A DNA stretch of 64,000 bases from Cohnella algarum (GTDB lineage: Bacteria > Bacillota > Bacilli > Paenibacillales > Paenibacillaceae): positions 4,645,001 to 4,709,000 of the forward strand of contig NZ_JAFHKM010000002.1 in assembly GCF_016937515.1 (NCBI RefSeq), written 5' to 3'. The translations under genes were made by a program, and so were the position numbers. Under the pieces are notes generated by a model that did no database searches, had not been told where the DNA came from, and saw only the letters and a list, made by a program, of their open reading frames with translations. This document shows, piece by piece, positions 1-9,861 of the stretch. Position 1 is the stretch's first letter, and each line of letters opens with the position of its first letter.

Positions 1-899
1 CGGACATCGTGCCGTCGGCGACGCTCGTCGGCGGCGTAACGGCGGAAGCGGCGGCGGAAACCGGGCTCGCGCCGGGCACGCCGGTCGCGCTCGGAGGCGG
101 CGACGGCTCGTGCGCCGCGCTCGGCGCCGGCGCGATCGCGCCGGGGGAAGCGTACGTCTATATCGGGACGACCGCCTGGGTGTCTCGCGCGGCCGCGGCG
201 CCGGCAGCGGACGAAAAAAAACGGATTTTCACGATGTGCGGACCGGAGGCCGGGCTATACTACGGAATCGGGACGATGCAGGCGGCCGGGGCCGCCCATC
301 AATGGGCGGCGCGGGAGCTCGGCTCGCGCGGGGCGCCGCAGGAGGACCCGTATGTACGGTTGGAGGAAGAAATCGGGCGGCTGCCATGGGGCTCGAACGG
401 CCTCGTGTTCCATCCGTATTTGCAAGGCGAGCGGTCTCCGGTCTGGAACGAGGAGGCGCGAGGCCTGTTTTTCGGCCTGGAATCGGGTCACACCCGGTTC
501 CATATGGCGCGGGCGGTGATGGAGGGGGTCGGATACGGGCTGCGCTCGATCGCCGAGGCGCTTCGGGGAACCGAACCCGCGGCCTGCTACGCGGCGATCG
601 GCGGCGGCATGAAAAGCCCGGCGTGGCGGGAAATCGTCGCATCCGCCCTTGACGCGCCGATCCGGGTGCCGGCCCAAACGGAGGCGGCGACGTCGCTCGG
701 CGCCGCGATGGCGGCCGGGGTGGCCGTCGGCATGTTCGCGGATTATGCGGACGCCCGGCGCCGGTTCGCGCGGGAGACGGCCGAAATCGCGCCGAAGGCC
801 GACCGCGGGCGGGTGCTGGAAGGATACCGGCTTTACGTCGAGCTTTACGAAAGGCTGCGCGATTTGTACCCGCGTCTGCGGACGCTTCGCGGCTATTGA
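1..899 (+). CDS. FGGY-family carbohydrate kinase (xylulokinase-like), 3' part
   Basis: This is the C-terminal half of an ATP-dependent sugar kinase; about 298 residues are visible and the reading frame is open at the window edge, so the gene starts upstream. The segment with GGGDGSCAALGAGA followed by YIGTTAWV matches the second FGGY ATP-binding lobe, and GGGMKSPAWREIVASAL is the typical C-terminal signature. The family phosphorylates pentoses or polyols such as xylulose, ribulose or glycerol; the substrate cannot be assigned because the N-terminal sugar-binding half is absent. The stop codon overlaps the -35 element of the next promoter, and no terminator was seen between it and rpsB. Confidence 0.85.
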   Translation, partial: DIVPSATLVGGVTAEAAAETGLAPGTPVALGGGDGSCAALGAGAIAPGEAYVYIGTTAWVSRAAAAPAADEKKRIFTMCGPEAGLYYGIGTMQAAGAAHQWAARELGSRGAPQEDPYVRLEEEIGRLPWGSNGLVFHPYLQGERSPVWNEEARGLFFGLESGHTRFHMARAVMEGVGYGLRSIAEALRGTEPAACYAAIGGGMKSPAWREIVASALDAPIRVPAQTEAATSLGAAMAAGVAVGMFADYADARRRFARETAEIAPKADRGRVLEGYRLYVELYERLRDLYPRLRTLRGY

Positions 900-924
900 T
901 TCTTCAGGCACGATATGGTATAGT
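896..924 (+). promoter_or_regulatory. Sigma-A type promoter for rpsB
   Basis: TTGATT at 896-901 and TATAGT at 919-924 are separated by 17 bases. Transcription would begin near 931, giving a leader of about 134 bases before rpsB. The -35 element overlaps the end of the kinase gene. Confidence 0.7.
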
Positions 925-957
925 ATCATGCAGTGTGAAAAAACGCACGCCGTTCAA

Positions 958-1008
958 TTTCGCCGGCGGTGCTCTTCCTAGGTTCCTGCAAGGGGAGTTC
1001 CGGCGAAA
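958..1008 (+). promoter_or_regulatory. Hairpin in rpsB leader, possible S2 autoregulatory site
   Basis: A perfect 9-base stem pairs TTTCGCCGG (958-966) with CCGGCGAAA (1000-1008) inside the untranslated leader of rpsB. Ribosomal protein leaders are often autoregulatory, but I do not recognise this one as a known class; its function is inference from position only. Confidence 0.35.
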
Positions 1009-1064
1009 GACGCGAAGCGGCGGAGGAGATTCACCTAAAACCATTTTACGGAGGTGCAGGAAAG

Positions 1065-1763
1065 ATGGCAGTTATTTCCATGAAACAGCTTTTGGAAGCA
1101 GGGGTACACTTCGGACACCAAACCCGTCGCTGGAACCCGAAAATGGCGAAGTTCATCTTTACCGAACGGAACGGCATTTACATTATTGACCTGCAAAAAA
1201 CGGTCAAAAAAGTCGACGAAGCTTACAATTTCGTACGCCAGCTCGCCGAGCAGGGCGGAACGATGCTGTTTGTCGGCACGAAGAAGCAAGCGCAAGATTC
1301 CGTTAAAGAAGAAGCGGAGCGCAGCGGTCAATTTTACATCAACCAACGCTGGCTGGGCGGCACCCTGACGAACTTCTCGACGATTCAAAAGCGGACCGAC
1401 CGTCTGCACCAGTTGGATAAATGGGAAGAAGACGGCACGTTCGAACGCCTTCCGAAGAAGGAAGTCATCATTCTCCGCAAGGAAAAAGAGCGTCTCGAAA
1501 AGTTCCTCGGCGGCATCAAGAACATGCGCAAGCTGCCTGACGCGCTGTTCATCATCGATCCGCGCAAAGAACGCATCGCCGTGGCCGAAGCCCGCAAGCT
1601 CGGCATTCCGATCGTCGGCATCGTCGATACGAACTGCGATCCGGACGAGATCGATTACATCATCCCGGGCAACGACGACGCGATCCGCGCTGTGAAGCTG
1701 TTGACGTCCAAAATGGCCGACGCCATCGTCGAAGCGCATCAAGGCGAAGAGACGACGGCTTAA
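1065..1763 (+). CDS. rpsB: 30S ribosomal protein S2
   Basis: S2 is a small-subunit protein needed for late 30S assembly and for binding of S1 or its analogue. The 232-residue product starts [19 protein letters not shown] and contains the hallmark [24 protein letters not shown] and [12 protein letters not shown] blocks, and near the C-terminus [15 protein letters not shown]. The ATG at 1065 is chosen because GGAGGTG lies 8 to 14 bases upstream and the S2 consensus begins there; an in-frame extension to 969 lacks a ribosome site and homology. tsf follows, as in most Bacteria, but a terminator lies between them. Confidence 0.98.
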   Translation: MAVISMKQLLEAGVHFGHQTRRWNPKMAKFIFTERNGIYIIDLQKTVKKVDEAYNFVRQLAEQGGTMLFVGTKKQAQDSVKEEAERSGQFYINQRWLGGTLTNFSTIQKRTDRLHQLDKWEEDGTFERLPKKEVIILRKEKERLEKFLGGIKNMRKLPDALFIIDPRKERIAVAEARKLGIPIVGIVDTNCDPDEIDYIIPGNDDAIRAVKLLTSKMADAIVEAHQGEETTA

Positions 1764-1777
1764 GCGAAGCGATCACA

Positions 1778-1815
1778 GGGCGGTCAGAAGAGAACCTTCT
1801 TGCCGCCCTTTTTTT
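1778..1815 (+). terminator. Terminator or attenuator between rpsB and tsf
   Basis: GGGCGG at 1778-1783 pairs with CCGCCC at 1803-1808, extended by CAGAAG against CTTCTTG, and is followed by seven T residues. It probably lowers or uncouples tsf expression relative to rpsB. Confidence 0.8.
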
Positions 1816-1868
1816 ACGAAACATAAGCATCTTTAAAAACGAAACATACGATCAGGAGGTTGTTGGGC

Positions 1869-2519
<651 letters not shown>

Positions 2520-2541
2520 AGCAGCATTTCGTCCAACCAAG

Positions 2542-2566
2542 GGGAACACGCCGTGTTCCCTTTTTT
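2542..2566 (+). terminator. Rho-independent terminator after tsf
   Basis: A perfect 8-base stem pairs GGGAACAC (2542-2549) with GTGTTCCC (2553-2560) around a 3-base loop, followed by six T residues. Confidence 0.85.
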
Positions 2567-2633
2567 CGAGGGGCTTAAAGCCGTTCCGGCGCCAGGGCAA
2601 TCGAAAGAAATAGAACCAGTGGAGGTACAAACG

Positions 2634-3362
2634 TTGAATCGTCCCGTTTACAAACGCGTCGTATTGAAAGTCAGCGGAGAGTCGCTTGCCGGCCAGAACG
2701 GCTACGGAATCGACGCCGCGACCATTTTGTCGATTGCCGAACAAGTCAAGGAAGTCGTCGAGCTCGGCGTGGAAGTCGCCATCGTCTGCGGCGGCGGCAA
2801 CATCTGGCGGGGCATTTCCGGCAGCCAAAAAGGCATCGACCGGGCCACCGCGGATTATATGGGCATGCTGGCCACCGTCATGAACTCGCTTGCCCTTCAG
2901 GACGCGTTGGAGCAAATCGACGTGCCGACGCGGGTGCAGACCTCCATCGCCATGCAGCAAATCGCCGAGCCTTACATTCGCCGCAGGGCGATCCGCCATC
3001 TGGAAAAGGGCCGCGTCGTCATTTTCGCCGCCGGAACCGGCAATCCGTTTTTCTCGACGGACACGACGGCCGCGCTGCGCGCCGCCGAAATCGAAGCCGA
3101 AGTCATTCTGATGGCGAAAAACAAGGTCGACGGCGTCTACAGCGCCGACCCGTTCAAGGACGCGAACGCGCAAAAATACGAGCAATTGACGTATATGGAC
3201 GTGTTGAACAAAAATCTCGGCGTCATGGATTCTACGGCATCATCCCTATGCATGGACAACAACATTCCGCTGCTTGTGTTTGCCATTACCGAAAAAGGAA
3301 ACATTAAACGTGCCGTCCTCGGCGAGAAAATCGGCACGATTGTGAAGGGGAGCGTGAACTAA
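2634..3362 (+). CDS. pyrH: Uridylate kinase (UMP kinase)
   Basis: This enzyme phosphorylates UMP to UDP with ATP in pyrimidine nucleotide synthesis. It belongs to the amino-acid-kinase fold, visible as [12 protein letters not shown] at the N-terminus, [27 protein letters not shown] and AKNKVDGVY. The start is TTG at 2634, because GGAGGT at 2621 gives normal spacing and the 242-residue product matches family length; an upstream in-frame ATG lies inside the tsf terminator. frr follows 2 bases after the stop, so the two are translated from one message. Confidence 0.97.
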   Translation: MNRPVYKRVVLKVSGESLAGQNGYGIDAATILSIAEQVKEVVELGVEVAIVCGGGNIWRGISGSQKGIDRATADYMGMLATVMNSLALQDALEQIDVPTRVQTSIAMQQIAEPYIRRRAIRHLEKGRVVIFAAGTGNPFFSTDTTAALRAAEIEAEVILMAKNKVDGVYSADPFKDANAQKYEQLTYMDVLNKNLGVMDSTASSLCMDNNIPLLVFAITEKGNIKRAVLGEKIGTIVKGSVN

Positions 3363-3364
3363 AA

Positions 3365-3919
3365 GTGCCTCAAGCGATCAAGAAAAACGCGGAAGAGCGG
3401 ATGGAAAAAGCGATCGGAGCGTTGAAGCGGGATTTGGCGACGCTCAGGGCCGGCCGCGCGTCGGCCGCCATTCTGGAACGCGTGCAGGCCGAGTACTACG
3501 GAGCGATGACGCCCGTCAACCAGCTCGGTACGATCAACACGCCGGATTCCCGCACGCTGATCATCCAGCCGTGGGACAAGTCCGCCCTCGCCGCGATCGA
3601 AAAGGCGATCCTGAAGTCCGATCTCGGCCTTACGCCGGCCAATGACGGTTCGATCATCCGCATCGTCATTCCGCCGCTGACGGAGGAGCGCCGGGCCGAC
3701 CTCGTCAAATCGACCAAAAAATTCGGCGAAGAGGCGAAGGTCGCCATTCGCAACATTCGCCGCGACGCCAACGACGAAATCAAGAAAAAAGAAAAAGGCG
3801 AAATTTCCGAGGACGAATCCCGCCGCCATCAGGAAGACGTTCAGAAGCTGACAGACCGCTTCACGGCGGAAGTGGACAAAATTCTCGCCGCCAAAGAAAA
3901 GGAAATAATGGAAGTTTAA
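3365..3919 (+). CDS. frr: Ribosome recycling factor
   Basis: RRF splits post-termination ribosomes together with EF-G. The 184-residue product is full length and shows [19 protein letters not shown], the turn [24 protein letters not shown], and [20 protein letters not shown] of the helical domain. It starts at GTG 3365, two bases after the pyrH stop, with GGGGAG lying within the end of pyrH as the ribosome site, which suggests coupling. Confidence 0.97.
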   Translation: MPQAIKKNAEERMEKAIGALKRDLATLRAGRASAAILERVQAEYYGAMTPVNQLGTINTPDSRTLIIQPWDKSALAAIEKAILKSDLGLTPANDGSIIRIVIPPLTEERRADLVKSTKKFGEEAKVAIRNIRRDANDEIKKKEKGEISEDESRRHQEDVQKLTDRFTAEVDKILAAKEKEIMEV

Positions 3920-3928
3920 TCGTTATCG

Positions 3929-3951
3929 ACCCCATCGACCGGTGGGGTTTA
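3929..3951 (+). terminator. Weak hairpin after frr
   Basis: ACCCCA pairs with TGGGGT around an 8-base loop and is followed by TTATTG. The stem is short and the T tract poor, so it would at most attenuate transcription into uppS. Confidence 0.35.
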
Positions 3952-3973
3952 TTGTTCATCAGGGGGAAAGACC

Positions 3974-4771
3974 ATGATCAATCCTTTCCGCGGCGGTTTG
4001 TTCCGCAAGCAGCAAGACGACGGCACGGAAGCGGATAAGCGGTCCGTCCGGGAAGACGGGTTGCCGGAAACGGATAACGTGCCTCAGCATGTCGCCATCA
4101 TCATGGACGGCAACGGGCGTTGGGCGAAGGAACGGGGCTTGCCACGGATTGCCGGCCACCACAGCGGAATGAAGGCGGTCAAGCGCATTACGAAGGCGGC
4201 CGACCGCATCGGGGTCCGCTATTTGACGATGTACGCCTTTTCGACGGAAAACTGGAAGCGGCCCAAGTCGGAAGTGGAATTTTTGATGAAGCTGCCCCAG
4301 GAGTTTTTGTCGCTCGAGCTGGACGAATTGATCGAAAACAACGTTCAGGTGCGCATGATGGGGCTGCAGGACTTGCTTCCCGATCATACGCTGAGCGCGG
4401 TCGACGAAGCGGTCCGAAAGACGAAAAACAATACGGGACTCGTACTTAATTTTGCGTTGAATTACGGCGGGCGAACGGAGCTCGTGCAGGCCGCGCGGCA
4501 GTTGGCCCGCAAGGCCGCGTCCGGTCAATTGGACCCGGACGCCATCGACGAGGAAACGTTCCGTTCGTGCCTGCTGTCGAGCGACTTGCCGGATCCCGAT
4601 CTGCTCATTCGGACGAGCGGCGAAATCCGGCTGTCGAATTTCATGCTCTGGCAGCTGGCATACAGCGAATTTTGTTTCGTGGACGCCTATTGGCCCGATT
4701 TTTCGGATCGGCATTTTTATGACGCGATTTGCGAATACCAACGGCGGGCGCGTCGTTACGGGGGGCTCTGA
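3974..4771 (+). CDS. uppS: Isoprenyl transferase (undecaprenyl diphosphate synthase)
   Basis: This cis-prenyltransferase extends farnesyl diphosphate with isopentenyl diphosphate to make the C55 carrier of peptidoglycan and teichoic acid synthesis. The signature HVAIIMDGNGRWA places the catalytic Asp at residue 45, and RTSGEIRLSNFMLWQLAYSE carries the conserved C-terminal substrate-binding segment. The 265-residue form has about 38 extra N-terminal residues of low conservation. AGGGGG upstream of ATG 3974 supports the start. It shares the cluster with dxr, which feeds its isoprenoid precursors. Confidence 0.96.
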   Translation: MINPFRGGLFRKQQDDGTEADKRSVREDGLPETDNVPQHVAIIMDGNGRWAKERGLPRIAGHHSGMKAVKRITKAADRIGVRYLTMYAFSTENWKRPKSEVEFLMKLPQEFLSLELDELIENNVQVRMMGLQDLLPDHTLSAVDEAVRKTKNNTGLVLNFALNYGGRTELVQAARQLARKAASGQLDPDAIDEETFRSCLLSSDLPDPDLLIRTSGEIRLSNFMLWQLAYSEFCFVDAYWPDFSDRHFYDAICEYQRRARRYGGL

Positions 4772-4775
4772 CCGG

Positions 4776-5567
4776 ATGGGTCAACGCATTGTGACGGGGG
4801 TTGTCGCGGGCGCGGGCTTTCTCGCGCTGCTGTATGTCGGAAGCGGGTATTATTCCGCCCTGCTGGCGCTGCTGGCCCTTATCGGGTTTTTCGAGTTCGT
4901 CCGGCTCAACGGAATGCCGCCCGCGCGGCTCGATGTCGCGATCGGCTATGCCGCCGTGCTGCTGCTGGCGCTGCCGACGCTCCCGTTCGGCTGGCAGCCG
5001 CCTTCCGTCGCGACGGTCGCATGGCTCGCGATGCTGGCATTCCTCGCCGCGACGGTGCTCAGCAAAAACCAAATAGACCTCGGGCACGCGGCTCTGCTGC
5101 TGCTCGGCGTTTTTTACATCGGTCTCGGATTCCGCTATATGTCGGCGACCCGGGAGCTCGAGCACGGCCTGTTCTGGTCGCTGCTCGCGTTTTTTTGCAT
5201 TTGGGGCTCCGATGCCGGGGCGTACTTCGTCGGCAAGGCGATCGGCAAGCGCAAGCTGTGGCCGGCCATCAGCCCGAACAAGACGGTGGAAGGCGCGATC
5301 GGCGGCCTTGCGGTCGCGGCGGCCTGCGGAGTCGCCTTCGCCTTGGTCCGGCCGGAGCTGCTCTCGATCGGAAGGGCGCTCGCGATCGCCGTCTGCGCCG
5401 CCGCGGGCGGAACGCTGGGCGATTTGATCCAGTCCGCCTACAAACGGCTGAGAGGCGTCAAGGATTCCGGCGCGCTGCTCCCCGGCCACGGCGGGGCGCT
5501 CGACCGGACCGACAGCTGGATCGTCGTCTTCCCGCTGCTGCACGTTTTATCGCTGCTGCCGGTTTAA
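4776..5567 (+). CDS. cdsA: Phosphatidate cytidylyltransferase
   Basis: This integral membrane enzyme makes CDP-diacylglycerol from phosphatidate and CTP, the branch point for phosphatidylglycerol and phosphatidylethanolamine. The 263-residue product is mostly hydrophobic segments and ends with the family signature SAYKRLRGVKDSGALLPGHG then GALDRTDS. ATG 4776 is preferred over an upstream in-frame start because a GGGGGG ribosome site lies about 10 bases upstream, only 4 bases separate it from the uppS stop, and the protein then starts at the first membrane helix. Confidence 0.95.
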   Translation: MGQRIVTGVVAGAGFLALLYVGSGYYSALLALLALIGFFEFVRLNGMPPARLDVAIGYAAVLLLALPTLPFGWQPPSVATVAWLAMLAFLAATVLSKNQIDLGHAALLLLGVFYIGLGFRYMSATRELEHGLFWSLLAFFCIWGSDAGAYFVGKAIGKRKLWPAISPNKTVEGAIGGLAVAAACGVAFALVRPELLSIGRALAIAVCAAAGGTLGDLIQSAYKRLRGVKDSGALLPGHGGALDRTDSWIVVFPLLHVLSLLPV

Positions 5568-5625
5568 GCTGCCGACGCGGCCTGTTCATGTTTCGGATAC
5601 ATACAAGAAAGACGGAGGAAATCGC

Positions 5626-6771
5626 ATGGCGAAGAAATTGGCTGTCCTCGGCAGCACGGGCTCGATCGGCACGCAAACGCTGGATGTCGTCGCCGGCGAT
5701 CCCGACAGCTACGAAATTACGGGGCTCGCGGCCGGACGGAACATTCGGCTGCTGCTGGAGCAAGCCCGCCGGTTTCGCCCGAAGCTGGTGTCGGTCGCGA
5801 CCCGGGAGCTCGCCGAAGAAATTCGCCCCGGTTTGCCGCCGGGCACGAAAGCCGTTTACGGCGAAGAGGGGCTCATCGAAGCGGCGGCCGGGTCCGGCGC
5901 CGACTATGCGGTGTGCGCGCTGGTCGGCAGCCTCGGCCTGAAATCGACATTGGCCGCCATCGACGCCGGGCTGTCGATCGGCCTGGCCAACAAGGAATCG
6001 CTCGTCGCGGCCGGACATATCGTCACAAAACGCGCGCGCGACAAGGGCGTGACGATTTATCCGATCGACAGCGAGCATTCGGCCATTTTTCAGTGCCTGA
6101 ACGGGGAAGACGGCCGCGCCGTCAAGCGCCTGGTCATCACGGCTTCCGGCGGAAGCTTTCGCGACCGGACGCGGGACGAGCTTGCGGACGTGACGGTCGC
6201 CGACGCCCTGAAGCATCCGAACTGGTCGATGGGCGCCAAAATCACGATCGATTCCGCGACGATGGTCAACAAAGGCCTGGAAGTCATCGAGGCCCACTGG
6301 CTGTTCGACCTTCCGTACGACAGGATCGACGTGCTGCTACATCCGGAAAGCATCGTGCATTCGATGGTCGAATTTACCGATACGAGCGTCATCGCCCAGC
6401 TCGGCAACCCGGATATGCGGGTGCCGATCCAATACGCGCTTACGTATCCGGCCCGCAAGCCATCGCCGGCTTCCCCGCTCGATCTGGCGAAAGCCGGCAC
6501 GCTGCATTTTCGCGAAATGGATTTCGAGCGTTACCCCTGCCTGAGACTCGCTTACGAGGCGGGGCGGGCGGGCGGCACGGCGCCCGCCGTGTTCAACGCG
6601 GCCAACGAGGCGGCCGTGGCGCGTTTTCTGAAAGGGGAAATTCCTTTTCTGGCCATCGATACGATCATCGAACGGATGCTTCGGGAGCACCGGACGATCG
6701 GAGATCCGGACCTGGAGACGATTTTGTCCGTCGACGAGCGGACGCGCGCCGAAGCGGCCGTTCTCCGATAA
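5626..6771 (+). CDS. dxr: 1-deoxy-D-xylulose 5-phosphate reductoisomerase
   Basis: DXR converts DXP to MEP with NADPH, the committed step of the non-mevalonate isoprenoid pathway and the target of fosmidomycin. The N-terminal Rossmann motif GSTGSIGTQTLDVV is at residues 9-22; NKESLV, DSEHSAIFQ, ASGGSFRD and HPNWSMGAKITIDSATMVNK form the metal- and substrate-binding core. The full 381 residues are present. GGAGG precedes ATG 5626. Its place between cdsA and rseP is the standard Firmicutes arrangement. Confidence 0.97.
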   Translation: MAKKLAVLGSTGSIGTQTLDVVAGDPDSYEITGLAAGRNIRLLLEQARRFRPKLVSVATRELAEEIRPGLPPGTKAVYGEEGLIEAAAGSGADYAVCALVGSLGLKSTLAAIDAGLSIGLANKESLVAAGHIVTKRARDKGVTIYPIDSEHSAIFQCLNGEDGRAVKRLVITASGGSFRDRTRDELADVTVADALKHPNWSMGAKITIDSATMVNKGLEVIEAHWLFDLPYDRIDVLLHPESIVHSMVEFTDTSVIAQLGNPDMRVPIQYALTYPARKPSPASPLDLAKAGTLHFREMDFERYPCLRLAYEAGRAGGTAPAVFNAANEAAVARFLKGEIPFLAIDTIIERMLREHRTIGDPDLETILSVDERTRAEAAVLR

Positions 6772-6806
6772 AATTGCGACTGATAGCCTACCGATCCCGT
6801 ATTCTC

Positions 6807-6834
6807 TTGTAACGGCCTGGAGAATAATGATAAT
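6807..6834 (+). promoter_or_regulatory. Possible internal promoter before rseP
   Basis: TTGTAA at 6807-6812 and GATAAT at 6829-6834 are separated by 16 bases in the 104-base gap between dxr and rseP. The match is moderate. Confidence 0.4.
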
Positions 6835-6875
6835 CTAAGGACAGCCGTCACAGGCATCGGGGGTTGAACAACGAT

Positions 6876-8138
<1,263 letters not shown>

Positions 8139-8166
8139 GCTAGCTTCCGGGGGCAGAGAAACCGCC

Positions 8167-9615
8167 ATGTCGAAGGACAAAGCGTTTGTTACCGAAATAA
8201 CGCCGCAAGGCGAAGATTTCAGCCGTTGGTATATCGACGTTATCAAGAAAGCCGAACTGATGGATTACTCGCCGGTGCGCGGCTGCATCGTTTTCCGTCC
8301 GGACGGCTACGAACTGTGGGAAAACATGCAGCGAGAGCTGGATCGCCGCTTTAAGGACACCGGCCATCGCAACGCGTATTTTCCGCTGTTCATCCCGGAA
8401 AGCTTTTTCCAGAAGGAAAAAGAGCACGTCGAAGGCTTTAATCCGGAGCTGCCGTGGGTAACCGAGGCGGGGGGAGAAAAGCTGGAGGAGCGACTCGCCA
8501 TTCGGCCGACGTCGGAAACGATGATCGGTCATATGTACGCGAAGTGGATCAATTCGTACCGCGATCTGCCGCTGCTCGTCAACCAGTGGGCCAACGTCGT
8601 GCGCTGGGAGAAGCGGACGCTGCCGTTTTTGCGCACGAGCGAGTTTTTGTGGCAGGAAGGGCATACGGCGCACGAGGACGAGGCGGACGCCCGCAAGGAA
8701 ACGATGACGATGCTGGACGTCTATACCGACTTCGTCGAAAACGTGCTGGCCATTCCGGTCATCAAGGGGCAGAAGACGCCTTCGGAAAAATTCGCCGGAG
8801 CGGTCGACACGTATTCGATCGAGGCGATGATGAAGGACGGCAAGGCGGTGCAGGCGGGAACGTCGCACTATTTGGGCACGAATTTCGCCGTCGCGTTCGA
8901 CATCAAGTATTTAAGCCGCGAAAATACGCAGGAGTTTTGCCATACGACGTCCTGGGGCGTCAGCACCCGGCTCATCGGCGCGCTCATCATGGTGCACGGC
9001 GACGACCGCGGGCTCGTCATGCCGCCGAAGGTGGCGCCGACGCAGGTGATCATGATTCCGATCGGCCCGCCGAAAACGCGGGAAGCGGTCATCGCCAAAA
9101 CCGACGAGCTTTACGCGCAGCTCAAAGCCGCCGGCGTCCGCGTCCGCGTCGACGACCGCTCGGACGTATCGCCCGGCTGGAAGTTCAACGAATACGAAAT
9201 GCGGGGCATTCCGCTGCGGCTGGAGCTTGGACCGCGGGACCTCGAGAACGGCGTCTGCGTGCTCGTCTCCCGCGTCACCGGCGAGAAAAAGCAGGTGCCG
9301 CTGGACAACCTCGTCGCCGAAGTCCAGGCGCTGCTCGATCAGGTGCACGGCGAAATGTTCAACCGCGCCGCCGCTTTCCGCGAGGAGCATTCGTTCTCGG
9401 TCGAGACGCTGGACGAGCTGAAAGGCTCGCTCGAGGAGAAGCGCGGCTTCGCGCTGGCGGGCTGGTGCGGTTCGGAGGCCTGCGAGAAGCAGGTGAAGGA
9501 CGAAACGGGGGCCACGAGCCGGAACATCCCGTTCGAGCCGGCCGAGAAGAAGACCAAATGTCTCGTTTGCGGTTCGGATGCGAAGCATACGGTCGTCTTC
9601 GCCAAAGCCTATTAA
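8167..9615 (+). CDS. proS: Prolyl-tRNA synthetase, archaeal/eukaryal-type (short form)
   Basis: This enzyme charges tRNA-Pro with proline. At 482 residues it lacks the large editing insertion of the roughly 565-residue bacterial form, and it has the features of the archaeal/eukaryal class: start region FSRWYIDVIKKAEL, motif RPTSETMI, GTSHYLGTNFAVAFDI, a C-terminal cysteine-containing region (CGSEACEK, KCLVCGSD) and the terminal AKAY tyrosine. It sits where Bacillus subtilis has the long bacterial proS, 28 bases after rseP, so it is probably the housekeeping enzyme here. That gap is too short for a T-box. Confidence 0.95.
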   Translation: MSKDKAFVTEITPQGEDFSRWYIDVIKKAELMDYSPVRGCIVFRPDGYELWENMQRELDRRFKDTGHRNAYFPLFIPESFFQKEKEHVEGFNPELPWVTEAGGEKLEERLAIRPTSETMIGHMYAKWINSYRDLPLLVNQWANVVRWEKRTLPFLRTSEFLWQEGHTAHEDEADARKETMTMLDVYTDFVENVLAIPVIKGQKTPSEKFAGAVDTYSIEAMMKDGKAVQAGTSHYLGTNFAVAFDIKYLSRENTQEFCHTTSWGVSTRLIGALIMVHGDDRGLVMPPKVAPTQVIMIPIGPPKTREAVIAKTDELYAQLKAAGVRVRVDDRSDVSPGWKFNEYEMRGIPLRLELGPRDLENGVCVLVSRVTGEKKQVPLDNLVAEVQALLDQVHGEMFNRAAAFREEHSFSVETLDELKGSLEEKRGFALAGWCGSEACEKQVKDETGATSRNIPFEPAEKKTKCLVCGSDAKHTVVFAKAY

Positions 9616-9640
9616 TCGTTGCGGCAAAGCCTAGAGTACG

Positions 9641-9681
9641 GCCGGCTTTCCGGTGCACACGCACGCGGGGGCCGGCTTTTT
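9641..9681 (+). terminator. Terminator after proS
   Basis: GCCGGC at 9641-9646 pairs with GCCGGC at 9671-9676, extended by TTTCC against GGGGG with wobble, and is followed by five T residues. Confidence 0.7.
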
Positions 9682-9685
9682 AGCA

Positions 9686-9714
9686 TTGATGGCGTAATGC
9701 CGATGGGGTAAAAT
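9686..9714 (+). promoter_or_regulatory. Promoter for polC
   Basis: TTGATG at 9686-9691 and TAAAAT at 9709-9714 are separated by 17 bases, just after the proS terminator. It gives a leader of about 140 bases ahead of polC. Confidence 0.65.
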
Positions 9715-9717
9715 AGA

Positions 9718-9846
9718 TTGCGAGAGTCGGTCCGGCGGACGGACGCCCGGCAATCGCAAGGCCTTCGGATCATGACGGCGCGTTTGGCGCGAGGCATGCG
9801 CCTTGCCTCCATAGAAGCGGAGGCTTTTGTTTTTTCATGGGAAAAA
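9718..9846 (+). promoter_or_regulatory. Structured attenuator-like leader of polC
   Basis: Several hairpins can be drawn: TTGCGA (9718-9723) with TCGCAA (9754-9759) enclosing GTCCG/CGGAC, then GGCGC/GCGCC (9786-9802), then a terminator GCCTCC (9815-9820) with GGAGGC (9829-9834) followed by a T-rich tract. GAGGCA (9791-9796) can instead pair with TGCCTC (9814-9819), which would break both the third hairpin and the terminator. This mutually exclusive pairing is typical of attenuators or riboswitches. I do not recognise the element as a known family. Confidence 0.45.
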
Positions 9847-9861
9847 AAGGAGGGATTTCGG

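Noticed and set aside
229..929. Minus-strand frames opposite the sugar kinase
   Set aside because: Pro/Arg-rich shadows of a high-GC gene.
8139..8166. T-box leader before proS
   Set aside because: Only 28 bases separate rseP and proS.
9641..9861. Small ORFs between proS and polC
   Set aside because: The in-frame extension of PolC to 9718 lacks a ribosome site and covers the structured leader; ATG 9862 has AAGGAGGG.
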